Assembly: GCA_947259575.1 (NCBI GenBank)
Contig: CAMYMU010000032.1
Location: 1-64,000 of the forward strand
DNA: 64,000 bases
Direction: 5' to 3'
From: an uncultured Ectothiorhodospiraceae bacterium
GTDB taxonomy: Bacteria > Pseudomonadota > Gammaproteobacteria > UBA6429 > Thiohalophilaceae
Shown here: piece by piece, positions 8,492 to 17,386 of the stretch
How the letters are laid out: each line of letters opens with the position of its first letter
Position numbering within the stretch: the first letter of the stretch is position 1
Notes under the pieces: model-generated
Told to the model about the DNA's origin: nothing
Database searches by the model: none
Seen by the model: the letters and a program-made list of their open reading frames with translations, nothing else
Translations under genes and position numbers: made by a program

Positions 8492-9820
8492 TTACTCTTC
8501 ATCTTCTTCATCGTCCCAGTACGGGGCAAGTAGTGGCGTGTCTTGTATAGGCTGCTCTTGTGTTGGTGGCTCTTGTGTTGACTGCTCTTGTATTGGTGGC
8601 TCTGGTGCAGCTGTTCCCCATAACCTACGCAACAGCGCCATTTTATCCTCGCGCACATTCAATTTATCATCAAGGATGCCGCCCGTATCGCCACTGTTAG
8701 GTGTGTAGCACCAGTAAAAGCTGTCAGTCATACCCTTACTTAGCATGTAATCGACGAATGCGTCTTGCCAGAGGACATCATTTTTGCCGCCGGGCCCGTT
8801 TCCATATCGGCCACCCCATTCGCTAGGAACCATGGCATACGTAGGGTAAAACTGACCGAATAGGGTTTCCCAGTCTGCAGCCAGGTTGTTCGGGTAATTA
8901 GCCGCGCTGAAGGAAGATTTGACGTGCACGTCAGGTCCGTAGGTATGTGGCGTTAACACCAGCTTATTATTTGGAATCTTTAATGGCTTATAAGCAAGCG
9001 GTTGCAAGTTCTCACCCCAGTTCATGGGTAGGCTTGAATCTTCTTGCCCGTCCCAATTACCCATTGTACCTTGAATAAAAACTAAGATATCAGGGTTAGC
9101 GGCAATGACCGCGTTAGAAGCTTGTTCAATAGCTTGTTTGTAGTAGTACTTAGGGTTGTCTCCCCTGTCATAGTTTATATCGTCGCCTTTTTCCCAGCGT
9201 ACCCTGCCATGTGGTTCATTGAATAACTCCACACCTAAAAAATATTTATGGTTTGCATAGCGCTTCGCGACAAAGACTAGATCACGAATCCAAGATTCTT
9301 GGGGGTAAGGTTGACCGTTGTAGGTTTTCGTTAAATCGCCTGGTTGATCAACAACCCATGTGCCGTGCAAATGATCGTCAAAGGGACTGTGAAAATCCAA
9401 CATATAATAAATGCCACGATCCTCTAGTTCCTGCAACCAGATATCAAGCGCTTGCAAGGATGTTTTGTCCTTAAACACGGCATTATTAGACCCTCCACCC
9501 ATATAGCTCCATGAGCCGAGCAAGCGTTGATCATAGAGTGTCTCAGGAACGAACGGTACACGGATCGAGTTAAAGCCTAAGCCTTGAATTTGCACAATCT
9601 GGTCAACCCAATCCATTTGCCATAGGTACATAGGCCGTAGAATTTTTGCATTAAAGCCGAAATGGCTAATGCCTCTTATCTGAATGTGCTGGCCACTGGC
9701 ATCGTAGATCTTTCCTTTGTCGACATGGTAACCAACCGCCATCGCCTTGGCTGATATGAGTAGTATGGTGATGAATAGCACAAATCCCTGGACTGTGCGG
9801 TAACCACGTGTGCTATGCAT
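8492..9820 (-). CDS. Secreted glycoside hydrolase family 5 (endoglucanase type) with acidic C-terminal tail
   Basis: This 442-residue protein has a Sec signal (about 1-28, cleavage near AMA) and a single GH5 (beta/alpha)8 domain. The acid/base is Glu202 in GVELFNEPHG and the nucleophile is Glu334 in VPSEWGGRYG. HTYGP (about 292-296), LDFHSP and WCYTPNSGD are further family marks. After about residue 408 the domain gives way to a low-complexity linker of PPIQEQ/PPTQEQ-like repeats and ends WDDEEDEE. The linker matches a run of imperfect 15-18-base repeats at about 8535-8620. Such an enzyme cuts beta-1,4-linked glucan or mannan. It runs in the same direction as the GT2 upstream (51-base gap) and may be co-transcribed with it. 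Confidence 0.9.
   Translation of the reverse strand: MHSTRGYRTVQGFVLFITILLISAKAMAVGYHVDKGKIYDASGQHIQIRGISHFGFNAKILRPMYLWQMDWVDQIVQIQGLGFNSIRVPFVPETLYDQRLLGSWSYMGGGSNNAVFKDKTSLQALDIWLQELEDRGIYYMLDFHSPFDDHLHGTWVVDQPGDLTKTYNGQPYPQESWIRDLVFVAKRYANHKYFLGVELFNEPHGRVRWEKGDDINYDRGDNPKYYYKQAIEQASNAVIAANPDILVFIQGTMGNWDGQEDSSLPMNWGENLQPLAYKPLKIPNNKLVLTPHTYGPDVHVKSSFSAANYPNNLAADWETLFGQFYPTYAMVPSEWGGRYGNGPGGKNDVLWQDAFVDYMLSKGMTDSFYWCYTPNSGDTGGILDDKLNVREDKMALLRRLWGTAAPEPPIQEQSTQEPPTQEQPIQDTPLLAPYWDDEEDEE
8535..8620 (-). repeat. Imperfect tandem repeats encoding the Pro/Gln/Glu linker of the GH5 protein
   Basis: Units built around GGCTCTTGTGTTG/GGCTCTTGTATTG recur about every 15-18 bases and translate on the minus strand to P-P-I/T-Q-E-Q steps. 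The unit number may vary by slippage between strains. Confidence 0.5.
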
Positions 9821-9870
9821 TGTAATCCTCTTAACTTACTTGTTTGGTTGTTTTTAAAGCCGTGAAGTTA

Positions 9871-11049
9871 CTACTTCTCTCTTTCGGTGCGTATCCATCC
9901 AGAGCCACGCTTGCGCAGCATGACTATTAACTTCCATAGAACAAAGCTTGGGACTCGAGCTAGATCAAGCAGACCACGCATCCCGACGCCACTGAGTTGC
10001 CAGCCACGCATCACATACAATATCAGGCAGAGCGTACATAGCGCAGAAAGTAGTAACCATGGTGACATAGATGGAACAACAATTGTGGCGATGCCCGCCG
10101 CAACCATCAATAAAACGATATTAATGAATACATACGATAGAGGCGGCACCAATATTTCGAGCGCAAGATCCAGACATATCTTTCCATTTGGGCGCATGCT
10201 AGCTCGTAGCAATGGAAGCAGCCTAGATCGTATGAGTGACCAGCGTCCGCCCTCCCAGCGCTGCCGTTGGGAGGTGGCTGCTGTTTCACTTGAAACGAGA
10301 AGACCAAGAATTTCCACTTCATCGCAATAGACAACGCGGTAATTGGCCAGAGCTAGATCAATTGAATATTCAAGATCTTCTGTTAGTGAAAAGGCTTTGT
10401 AGGGTACTTGATTTAATAAAGAGTGCGTTACACACCAACCATTACCGCGAATTCCGCATGAAAGCTTCATGCGTTCACGAGCGCGCCAACGGAGCTGATG
10501 TAGCGCAGCATAGGCTATGGTCATCAAACGTGTACGCCATGAATCATTGGGATTTAAAACACCATATACTCCCTGGAGTGCGTGGGCTCCATTCTCGATA
10601 CGTGAAGCAAAGGCTTCGAGCATATTCGAAGAAACTTCCGTATCTGCGTCGACAACGACCACGGCGTCTGCCTGCTGATCAGTCAGGCTATATTCAAATG
10701 CATAATCCAGTGCGTAACCCTTGCCACGCTTATTTTCATCGTGACGCTCGAGAACCTGTGCACCGGCCTCTCGCGCAAGATTAGCGGTGTCGTCGGTGCA
10801 GTTATCAGCCACAACCATGACTCGATAGCGGTCCTCTGGCCAGTCTAATTTCAGGAGGTTTTTAACGGTAGCCTGAATAAGCTGCGCTTCATTATGAGCG
10901 GGGACAATAACGTCGAAGCGGACTTGTTGTGATGATTTAGGTGGAACAGCACGTTCCGCTTGAGACAGCAGTGTTAGTAAAAGCAAATACAGACTGACTG
11001 CGGTCGCAGGCAGAGCCAGTATAATTAGAAAGATTTCAGCCAATAGCAT
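9871..11049 (-). CDS. Membrane glycosyltransferase family 2 (processive-type, with Q-x-x-R-W motif)
   Basis: This 392-residue protein has one N-terminal membrane segment (about 5-28), a GT-A domain, and two or three C-terminal membrane segments (about 295-365). FDVIVPAHNEA, VVVVDADTEV (Asp 134 and 136 of the DxD site), EDLEYS and QRQRWEGGRW form the D, DxD, ED, QxxRW set. That set is typical of polymerising GT2 enzymes such as cellulose, curdlan or hyaluronan synthases and their relatives. It has no PilZ domain. It could build a backbone or a long side chain at the inner membrane. The adjacent secreted GH5 would fit an enzyme acting on its product. Confidence 0.87.
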   Translation of the reverse strand: MLLAEIFLIILALPATAVSLYLLLLTLLSQAERAVPPKSSQQVRFDVIVPAHNEAQLIQATVKNLLKLDWPEDRYRVMVVADNCTDDTANLAREAGAQVLERHDENKRGKGYALDYAFEYSLTDQQADAVVVVDADTEVSSNMLEAFASRIENGAHALQGVYGVLNPNDSWRTRLMTIAYAALHQLRWRARERMKLSCGIRGNGWCVTHSLLNQVPYKAFSLTEDLEYSIDLALANYRVVYCDEVEILGLLVSSETAATSQRQRWEGGRWSLIRSRLLPLLRASMRPNGKICLDLALEILVPPLSYVFINIVLLMVAAGIATIVVPSMSPWLLLSALCTLCLILYVMRGWQLSGVGMRGLLDLARVPSFVLWKLIVMLRKRGSGWIRTEREK

Positions 11050-11131
11050 GCTAGTGCCTTTTATTTATAAGCCACATAATTCCACCCGCTAAACACCGAT
11101 AGTTTCCAATGTTCACGAATGCCTTATTTGA

Positions 11132-11308
11132 ACCAAAAACCAGCTCGATGCCTACCAGCTGGAAATGAAAAAACCTGACAATATCACTGCCGCGATGAAT
11201 TGCGCCAAGGCTTTGAGAAAGAAGAGTATTTTTCCTAATCCGGTTTTCCTATCTATAGCGCGCGTAGAGCGAATATTCAGTAGCTCCTACAACTTTTTCG
11301 GCATATGA
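11132..11308 (+). pseudogene. Possible coding remnant of unknown family
   Basis: Downstream of a TGA at 11129 the frame stays open for 58 codons. It reads LDAYQLEMKKPDNITAAMNC and then AKALRKKSIF. This composition is more protein-like than the flanks. There is an internal ATG (about 11166) but no ribosome site. I do not recognise the family; it may be the tail of a lost gene. Confidence 0.25.
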
Positions 11309-11565
11309 GTACCATTTTTTATACACCTTTTATCAGGTCTATGGGGGACCATCTGTGCGATGACGTACGGACTACTGAATACCGCAAATCTACCTTCAGC
11401 ACAGGAAATATATGAGAGGACAGGCAGTGTACATCGCTGGTGTGCTATTTATGTCCAGTTTTGGGAGTAAAGTAGTAAAGGTGACAATATATACGCAATT
11501 GTATGTCGTCAAATCTCGCCGTTTAATTTAGTACTATTGAGTTAACTACAGAACATACATTATTT

Positions 11566-11593
11566 TTGACCTGTTGTATTATATGTTTAAAAT
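11566..11593 (+). promoter_or_regulatory. Candidate sigma-70 promoter for the aldo/keto reductase-GMC pair
   Basis: TTGACC (11566-11571) and TAAAAT (11588-11593) are separated by 16 bases, in an AT-rich context about 170 bases upstream of the TTG start at 11762. This is consensus matching only. Confidence 0.3.
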
Positions 11594-11761
11594 TAATTAG
11601 GTTTACGTAGAAGAAACGAAATATTTAAATTTTCAAACCTGTTTTATAAAAACACTATTGAACTTGTTACTTTGCTGCGGAATCTGCCTGTAAATTGATC
11701 CACCTTGAGCGGGTCCGGTTCACAGCCATGAAAAAATGAAAAAAATATAGAGGTCCTGATT

Positions 11762-12583
11762 TTGAGAACAATAGAATTGCAATCGTCTGACCTAAAAGTT
11801 TCAAGGTTCATTTTCGGTACCGCCAGTCTTTTTAACGTCAATGTCGCAAAACCGAAAGAACGCCAGAATTTGCTCGCTGCTGCTGTTGATGCAGGCTTCA
11901 CTCATTTCGATACGGCACCTTCCTACGGCTTTGGATTGGCAGAGCGCGACCTGGCCCCGATTTTGAAAGCTCATCCGCATGTCAGTTTCACCAGCAAAGT
12001 CGGTATTTATTCCCCTGGCGGTGAGAATCAGGGAAATATGTCTGTTTTTCTCCGAAAGGCATCGGGGCGTTTTATACCGGCGATTTCCCGGTTCACAATT
12101 GACTTTTCCCTGTCACGGGCAAAAGATGCCCTGGAGGGAAGTCTTCAACGTAGCGGTCGTGACACAATTGATCTCTACACATTGCATGAGCCGGAACTTC
12201 AGCTGCTGCAAGTCGATGAATGGCAGCGCTGGCTAGAGGACTGCAAAAGCAGTGGCAAGGTTCGTGAGTTTGGCCTTGCGCTGATCGACCATCAACTCGC
12301 CCCTTTCCTCGAAAACGATGTCAAGATTGGCAACATCATCCAGCTTATCGACAGTCTGGAAGACCGAGAGGCCGATATTCTAGCCAAGTACGGAAAGCCG
12401 ATGCAGATTACCTATGGCTATGTGACCTCGGCGTTTCGTCACAATTCATCGCTGTCAGTCCCCGAAATCCTCAGGCAGTCGCTCCAGCGCAATCGTGATG
12501 GTGCCGTCGTAGTCAGTACGACCAAGAAAAGTCGCCTGCCGCAATATGCAGAAATCGTAGAGGAAGTAGATAATGCTGCTTAA
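11762..12583 (+). CDS. Aldo/keto reductase family oxidoreductase
   Basis: This 273-residue (alpha/beta)8 NAD(P)H-dependent reductase uses a TTG start preceded by AGAGGTCC. The catalytic tetrad is visible: Asp50 and Tyr55 (THFDTAPSYGFGLAE), Lys79 (SFTSKVGIYSPGG) and His142 (IDLYTLHEPE). The protein is slightly shorter than classic AKRs, and the C-terminal cofactor loop is poorly conserved. The GMC oxidoreductase follows after 68 bases, bridged by a possible 28-codon reading frame. The pair could interconvert an aldehyde or ketone and an alcohol on a sugar or polyol. The substrate is unknown. Confidence 0.85.
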   Translation: MRTIELQSSDLKVSRFIFGTASLFNVNVAKPKERQNLLAAAVDAGFTHFDTAPSYGFGLAERDLAPILKAHPHVSFTSKVGIYSPGGENQGNMSVFLRKASGRFIPAISRFTIDFSLSRAKDALEGSLQRSGRDTIDLYTLHEPELQLLQVDEWQRWLEDCKSSGKVREFGLALIDHQLAPFLENDVKIGNIIQLIDSLEDREADILAKYGKPMQITYGYVTSAFRHNSSLSVPEILRQSLQRNRDGAVVVSTTKKSRLPQYAEIVEEVDNAA

Positions 12584-12659
12584 TCTCTCCGGTCACGGTG
12601 CCGTAGAGCAAGAGACGGATTTCATCTCCATGGATACAGGAAAAACTGTCTATGATTGA
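12573..12659 (+). CDS. Possible 28-residue peptide bridging the AKR and GMC genes
   Basis: An ATG at 12573 lies 7-8 bases after a strong GAGGAAG. The frame runs 28 codons (MLLNLSGHGAVEQETDFISM and eight more residues) to a TGA at 12657. It overlaps the AKR stop upstream and the GMC start downstream. This layout suits translational coupling between the two enzymes. It may be only a coupling leader, or the 5' stub of a former small gene. Nothing identifies a function. Confidence 0.35.
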   Translation: MLLNLSGHGAVEQETDFISMDTGKTVYD

Positions 12660-14295
12660 ATCCGCAAAAGATTTAGCAAGTGAGCTGCTAGAAGCCGATA
12701 TTTGTATTGTCGGTACCGGTGCGGCAGGTATCCCTTTGGCTTTGGAGCTGGCTGAAAGTGGTCAGCAGGTTTTACTAATCGAGTCTGGTCACTTTAAACA
12801 AAGCAAAGAGGTGCAAGCCCTTTATGAAGGGGAAGTGGTAGATGAAGCCATGCACTGTCCGAGTGACAAGTATCGGCAAAGGCGTTTTGGCGGCTCTACT
12901 ACAATCTGGGGTGGGCGTTGTATGCCGTTTGACCCGATTGATTTTGAGCAACGTGATTATATTCCCGAGAGTGGATGGCCGATTAGCTATGACGATCTGC
13001 TGCCGTTTTATGTTAAGGCAAATAAATATCTTGAAGCAGGACAATACGAATACGATGCACGTAAGGCATTTGATCCACCAGCACCACCAATGTTTAAAGG
13101 CTATGAAGGTATTACTTTCTCTACCGAAGGCCTGGAAAGATTTTCCCGCCCAACCGATGTGGGTAAGTGCTACCGGGATCGTATAGAAAAATCCTCTACC
13201 ATTCGTTGTGTTACCGATCTAAATGTTACGTATATTCAGTTGCAACAGGATGGATCGCAGGTAGAACACCTGAATGCTAAAACGCTGGATGGTAAGGGTT
13301 TTAAAATTACCGCTAACAAATTTGTTCTGGCAATGGGCGGGATTGAAATTCCTAGACTGATGTTGGCATCCAGGGATGTTCAGAAGCAAGGAGTCGGCAA
13401 CGATCATGATATCCTCGGGCGATTCTATATGTGCCATATCGCTGGGAATGTCGGCAGTTTACAGATCAAGGGGCCTGTATCGAATGTAACCCACGGCTAT
13501 GAAGTTTCTCCTGATGGAATTTACTGCCGTCGCCGTATCCAACTAAAGCCGAACAAGCAAAAAGAGTTGGGTGTCTCGAATCTTGTGGCCAGATTGCACT
13601 TCCCAAAGATTACCGATCCTTCTCACAAGAGTGGGATTCTTTCCGGTCTATTCATGGCGCGTAGACTTATCAGTTATGAATATTCGAAGCGTTTAAAAGA
13701 TGGTGAGAGCCCCAGTATTGGTCTATTTCTCAGGCACTTTTGGAATATCTTAACCGGCCCGGTGGATACGGTGAAATTTCTGTATCACTGGCTGACAAAA
13801 AGAACTCTGGCTAAGCGTAAGTTCCCATCTGTTATTCTACCGAATAAGAACAACAACTTTAGCTTAGAAGTGCATGCTGAGCAGATTCCGATTGCAGATA
13901 GCCGCATTACGATCATTGACGAAAAAGATACATTGGGCGTGCCGAAGGTTTGTATCGACTGGAAATATTGCAAGCAAGACGTTGAGTTGGCTGAGAAGAC
14001 ACTTAAGGCCTTTGCTGAAGATATCAGCGCACAAGGCATTGGTGAGTTCAAGTATGACGAACAGAATTTTGAACATGAGCTGCTACGATTCGGCGCTTAT
14101 GGCGGGCATCATATTGGTGCAACCAGAATGGGCGATGATCCGCAAACCAGCGTGGTCGACAAAAATTGTCAGGTCCATGATATCAACAACCTCTTTATCG
14201 CCAGCTGTTCTGTATTCCCAACTTCCAGTCAGGCTAACCCGACCTTGACGATTACTGCGATGGCAATTCGCCTGGCAGATTTTCTAAAAGGCTAA
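12652..14295 (+). CDS. GMC family FAD-dependent oxidoreductase
   Basis: This 547-residue flavoprotein has an N-terminal Rossmann motif (IVGTGAAGIPLALELAESG, from about residue 19), FGGSTTIWGGRCMPFD, and the C-terminal GMC part HHIGATRMGDD with NNLFIASCSVFPTSSQANPT. The family oxidises alcohols of sugars, polyols or sterols, passing electrons to oxygen or a membrane acceptor. There is no signal peptide, so it is cytoplasmic unless exported with a partner. It lies downstream of the AKR. Within the EPS region it could oxidise a sugar moiety. It differs from the second GMC protein (24999) in lacking the four-cysteine cluster. Confidence 0.88.
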   Translation: MIESAKDLASELLEADICIVGTGAAGIPLALELAESGQQVLLIESGHFKQSKEVQALYEGEVVDEAMHCPSDKYRQRRFGGSTTIWGGRCMPFDPIDFEQRDYIPESGWPISYDDLLPFYVKANKYLEAGQYEYDARKAFDPPAPPMFKGYEGITFSTEGLERFSRPTDVGKCYRDRIEKSSTIRCVTDLNVTYIQLQQDGSQVEHLNAKTLDGKGFKITANKFVLAMGGIEIPRLMLASRDVQKQGVGNDHDILGRFYMCHIAGNVGSLQIKGPVSNVTHGYEVSPDGIYCRRRIQLKPNKQKELGVSNLVARLHFPKITDPSHKSGILSGLFMARRLISYEYSKRLKDGESPSIGLFLRHFWNILTGPVDTVKFLYHWLTKRTLAKRKFPSVILPNKNNNFSLEVHAEQIPIADSRITIIDEKDTLGVPKVCIDWKYCKQDVELAEKTLKAFAEDISAQGIGEFKYDEQNFEHELLRFGAYGGHHIGATRMGDDPQTSVVDKNCQVHDINNLFIASCSVFPTSSQANPTLTITAMAIRLADFLKG

Positions 14296-14712
14296 TAGAT
14301 CAAATTAAAATTGTTTTACAATAATCTATAAATTTTCGTTCTCACATATTCACCGCAACTTACGCACTTCAAATTTCCGCCCTTTCGTTTTCTTTTCGTG
14401 TATCGGCGCTTCGCTATGTTTGAAATTGAACATACCCTTTCTCACAGTGTGTGAGCCGTTTCACGGGAATGACATTTGCTATAGGAAAATGCCCTAAAAA
14501 ATTTATCTCGTCACTCAAGTTGTGATGGCTTTCAATAAACTGAAGTTTAGAAGTTGGACAATCCTTCCGACACATCAATGTAGATGATTACTAACGAGGG
14601 ACTGTAGCGTGGCAACAGCCAGAACGGCAACACGTTCACCCAGGGCGGCACAAAGGCCGAGCTCAAAGTCGACTTACGCAAAGTCGTCTGCGGGTGCAAA
14701 AAGGAGAAAGTT
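14296..14712. other. Intergenic region ahead of the GH44 gene, with a GC-rich coding-like end
   Basis: The first two thirds are AT-rich with no recognisable feature. From about 14608 composition rises sharply, and the frame of the GH44 gene is open back to a TAG at 14605. It reads GNSQNGNTFTQGGTKAELKV and on into the start. This may be the tail of a gene brought in with the GH44 gene, or a longer leader. No start codon other than 14713 has a ribosome site. Confidence 0.4.
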
Positions 14713-16770
14713 ATGAAGAAGTACCTTTGGATTCTACCCGTCATGCTCATGCTCGCGGCTTGCGGGGGAGGCACTCAAGAGAACACCGACACGAATCAAC
14801 CTACTGGCAATACGAGCGGTGATACGAGCGGCGACACCCCCCCCAATACACTCAGCATAGCGATCACCGCCCAGCCCAGCGGTGCAGTCGAAGCCACTGC
14901 TTTTAACGCTCAGCCGATCCTTGAGTTACGTGACGCCACTGGCGCAGTCGACACGACTGACAACAGCACAGTGGTCAGTGCCAGCATCCAGATAGGTAGC
15001 GGTACTAGCGGTGCAGTGCTATCTGGTAATACCAGCATCACGGCCAGTGCGGGCGTGGTTAACTTCACGGACCTGCAGATCGACTTGCCCGGCAACGGCT
15101 ACGAGCTGGTGTTCACCACCGCCAGCTACGGCACGCAGGTCAGTAACGCGTTCAGCGTTACGAGCAGCGGGAACGATGGCGTGATCACGCCATCGGCGTC
15201 GCCCGCCTCGGACATATACTTCAGTGTCGACAGCCAGACCTCGCACGCCATCAGCCGTTACATCTACGGCATAAACGATTACGGTAATTTCAACTACGGC
15301 ATGAACTTGGGCGGGACTAACAACCTCACGCTCGGACGCTCTGGGGGCAACCGGCTCACGGCCTGGAACTGGGAGAACAACGCCAGCAACGCCGGCAACG
15401 ACTATCTCAACCAAAACGATGTTCTATTGGGCTTCCCAACCGACTCGCCTGCGCTGACCGCCACAAACATGATTGACGCAGACCGCAGCAGCAACGCCGC
15501 CAGCATCGTAACAGTGCCGATCATCGGCTACCTAGCGGCCGACCACGGTGACTACAACAACGAGTGGCCGGCGGGGGACGTCAACCAGACGCCGAACTAC
15601 CTGCAGACACGTTTCCTTCAAAATGCGCCGAAGAAGAATGCCGCGTTCACCACCACACCTAACACCAGCGATGGCATCGTCTATCAGGACGAGTTCGTCT
15701 ACTTCCTGCAGCAGATGTACCCCGGCTTCGCGACAGACCCGAACGCGCCGATATTTTTCAGCCTCGACAACGAGCCCGACCTGTGGGGCCACACCCACTC
15801 GCGCCTTCGAGGCGATGCCTTAGGCAGTAACGGCACAGTTCCAACCTACACCGAGCTGATACAGCTTACAGAGGACTACGCTGACGCGATCAAGGATGTG
15901 GAGCCGAACGCCATCGTGTTTGGCCCCGGCAACTACGGCTGGAATGGTTTCGTGACCCTGCAGAACGCCAGCGACGCCGGCACTTACGGCGACTTTCACA
16001 CTTACTACCTTCAACAGATGGCTGCGGCCGAAAGCACATACGGGCATCGGCTGGTGGACGTGTTCGACATCCACTGGTACCCGGAAGCCACCGGCGGCGG
16101 CACTCGCATCATCTCCGATAGCGGCGACCCCAGCATTGCAGCCGCGCGCGTGCAGGCTCCGCGCAGCCTGTGGGATCCGACCTATACCGAGACAAGCTGG
16201 ATCACCCAAAACATCCGCGAGCCAATCAATCTGTTGCCGCGCATCCAGAACAAGATCGACACCTACTACCCTGGTACTAAAATTGGGATCACCGAGTATT
16301 ATTACGGCGGTGGCAACCACATTAGCGGCGGTATCGCGCAGGCCGATGTGCTTGGCATTTTTGGGCGCGAAGACGTGTTCGCTGCGGCGCTGTGGCGCCT
16401 GGGCAACAATCTATCGTTCATCGACGGTGGCTTCGATATGTTCCGCAACTACGATGGCGCCAACGGCAGCTTCGGCAACACCAGCATTAAGGCGACAAAT
16501 ACCGACGTGGAGAACGCCAGCGTCTACGCCAGTGTGGATGCAGGCAACCAGAACCGCATAGTGCTCATTTGCATCAACAAGAGCGGCACAGCCAGGACGG
16601 CTGGGATCGACATCATCCACACCGCCCAGTTCAACACGGCCGAGGTCTATACCCTCACCAGCGCCAGCAGCCAGCCAGTAAGGCAAAGCGATTTAAGCAT
16701 CACGCTCACGAACGCCTTGCAATACACTATGCCCGCCAACAGCGTGACGACACTGGTACTGAAGCCGTAA
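14713..16770 (+). CDS. Glycoside hydrolase family 44 lipoprotein (endoglucanase/xyloglucanase/mannanase type), high GC
   Basis: This 685-residue protein starts with a lipoprotein signal (MKKYLWILPVMLMLAACGGG) after AAGGAGAAAG. A Thr/Gly/Asp-rich linker leads into an Ig-like domain (about 45-150), then a GH44 domain from about 165 to the end. The acid/base Glu354 lies in FFSLDNEPDLWGHTHS and the nucleophile Glu528 in GITEYYYGGG. VFDIHWYPEA and IYGINDYG are further family marks. It would be anchored to the outer membrane, or exposed, and cut beta-1,4 glucan, xyloglucan or mannan internally. Its GC content and GC-ending codons stand well above both neighbours, a sign of recent transfer. It has no operon partner. 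Confidence 0.88.
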   Translation: MKKYLWILPVMLMLAACGGGTQENTDTNQPTGNTSGDTSGDTPPNTLSIAITAQPSGAVEATAFNAQPILELRDATGAVDTTDNSTVVSASIQIGSGTSGAVLSGNTSITASAGVVNFTDLQIDLPGNGYELVFTTASYGTQVSNAFSVTSSGNDGVITPSASPASDIYFSVDSQTSHAISRYIYGINDYGNFNYGMNLGGTNNLTLGRSGGNRLTAWNWENNASNAGNDYLNQNDVLLGFPTDSPALTATNMIDADRSSNAASIVTVPIIGYLAADHGDYNNEWPAGDVNQTPNYLQTRFLQNAPKKNAAFTTTPNTSDGIVYQDEFVYFLQQMYPGFATDPNAPIFFSLDNEPDLWGHTHSRLRGDALGSNGTVPTYTELIQLTEDYADAIKDVEPNAIVFGPGNYGWNGFVTLQNASDAGTYGDFHTYYLQQMAAAESTYGHRLVDVFDIHWYPEATGGGTRIISDSGDPSIAAARVQAPRSLWDPTYTETSWITQNIREPINLLPRIQNKIDTYYPGTKIGITEYYYGGGNHISGGIAQADVLGIFGREDVFAAALWRLGNNLSFIDGGFDMFRNYDGANGSFGNTSIKATNTDVENASVYASVDAGNQNRIVLICINKSGTARTAGIDIIHTAQFNTAEVYTLTSASSQPVRQSDLSITLTNALQYTMPANSVTTLVLKP

Positions 16771-17386
16771 TCCACTCACCAACACCCACAAGCGCCCGCA
16801 CGATCCATCGACAGGAAGTCCGGATCGTAGCGAGGGGCTAGTATTGTTATGTTTGTGGTTGTCGACGACTCGAACCCTTGTCATTCCTGAGTGAGCTGAC
16901 TATGGGAGCCGCGGCCCGGTAGTCTCAGCGTTCCAGTGAAGTTGTTAACGTGGGGCACAGCTACAACGTATCGACAATACGAGTATTGTTTGGGATGTCA
17001 CAGCGACAACAAACAATAAATATAATATGTATTAGTCAATGTTTAGTGGGTTGTGAACTTTGAGACTTAAGGTACTATCCGTGTCAGACGTTTTCTTCGC
17101 GTGACATGTCTTGAGGTATCCTTTTCTCTGTAAAGTTTTATTACGTGTTTCTCTGGCAACACTTTTCTATATAAAACAATACCTTATTTTCGATCCCCAA
17201 TTTTTAGTACGACAGCGCACAGACGGTATTGCTCTGGATCTATAAAAAGTAAGCTCAGCATACTATATAATATCGAATAGTCTGAGGGTGAATTTGAATG
17301 TTTATTTGTAGATTGGGGATAGTGGGAATGACAACCGATGTTTCATTGCATCGTGGTCAATGGTTGAATGGTAAGGAGTACTGTTT
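16771..17386. other. 616-base region upstream of the EPS operon
   Basis: GC content falls from the GH44-like level to AT-rich by about 16950. It contains an inverted repeat at 16975-16988 and must hold the promoter of the operon that begins at 17387. No gene, RNA or clear promoter was recognised. A T-loop-like stretch near 16870 does not fold as a tRNA. Confidence 0.45.
16975..16988. promoter_or_regulatory. Perfect 6-bp inverted repeat, possible operator
   Basis: CAATAC-GA-GTATTG is a perfect dyad about 400 bases before the EPS operon. It is the size of a dimeric regulator site but could be chance. Confidence 0.2.

Larger units (their letters stand above)
11050..11761. other. 712-base intergenic region with one possible coding remnant
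   Basis: It separates the leftward GT2 gene from the rightward aldo/keto reductase. At 11132-11308 a frame with protein-like composition is described separately. A sigma-70-like promoter is proposed at 11566-11593. The rest is AT-rich with no recognisable feature. Confidence 0.45.

Noticed and set aside
5333..11049. Bacterial cellulose synthase (bcs) operon, suggested by the GH8 enzyme
   Set aside because: No BcsA with a PilZ domain, BcsB or BcsC is present. The GT2 at 9871 is much smaller than BcsA.
14713..16770. Several long open frames on both strands within the GH44 gene
   Set aside because: They are shadows produced by the high GC content. Only the forward frame carries the signal peptide and catalytic motifs.
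16860..16900. T-loop-like GGGTTCGAGTC on the minus strand, possible tRNA
   Set aside because: The flanking bases do not form the T stem, acceptor stem or anticodon arm of a tRNA.
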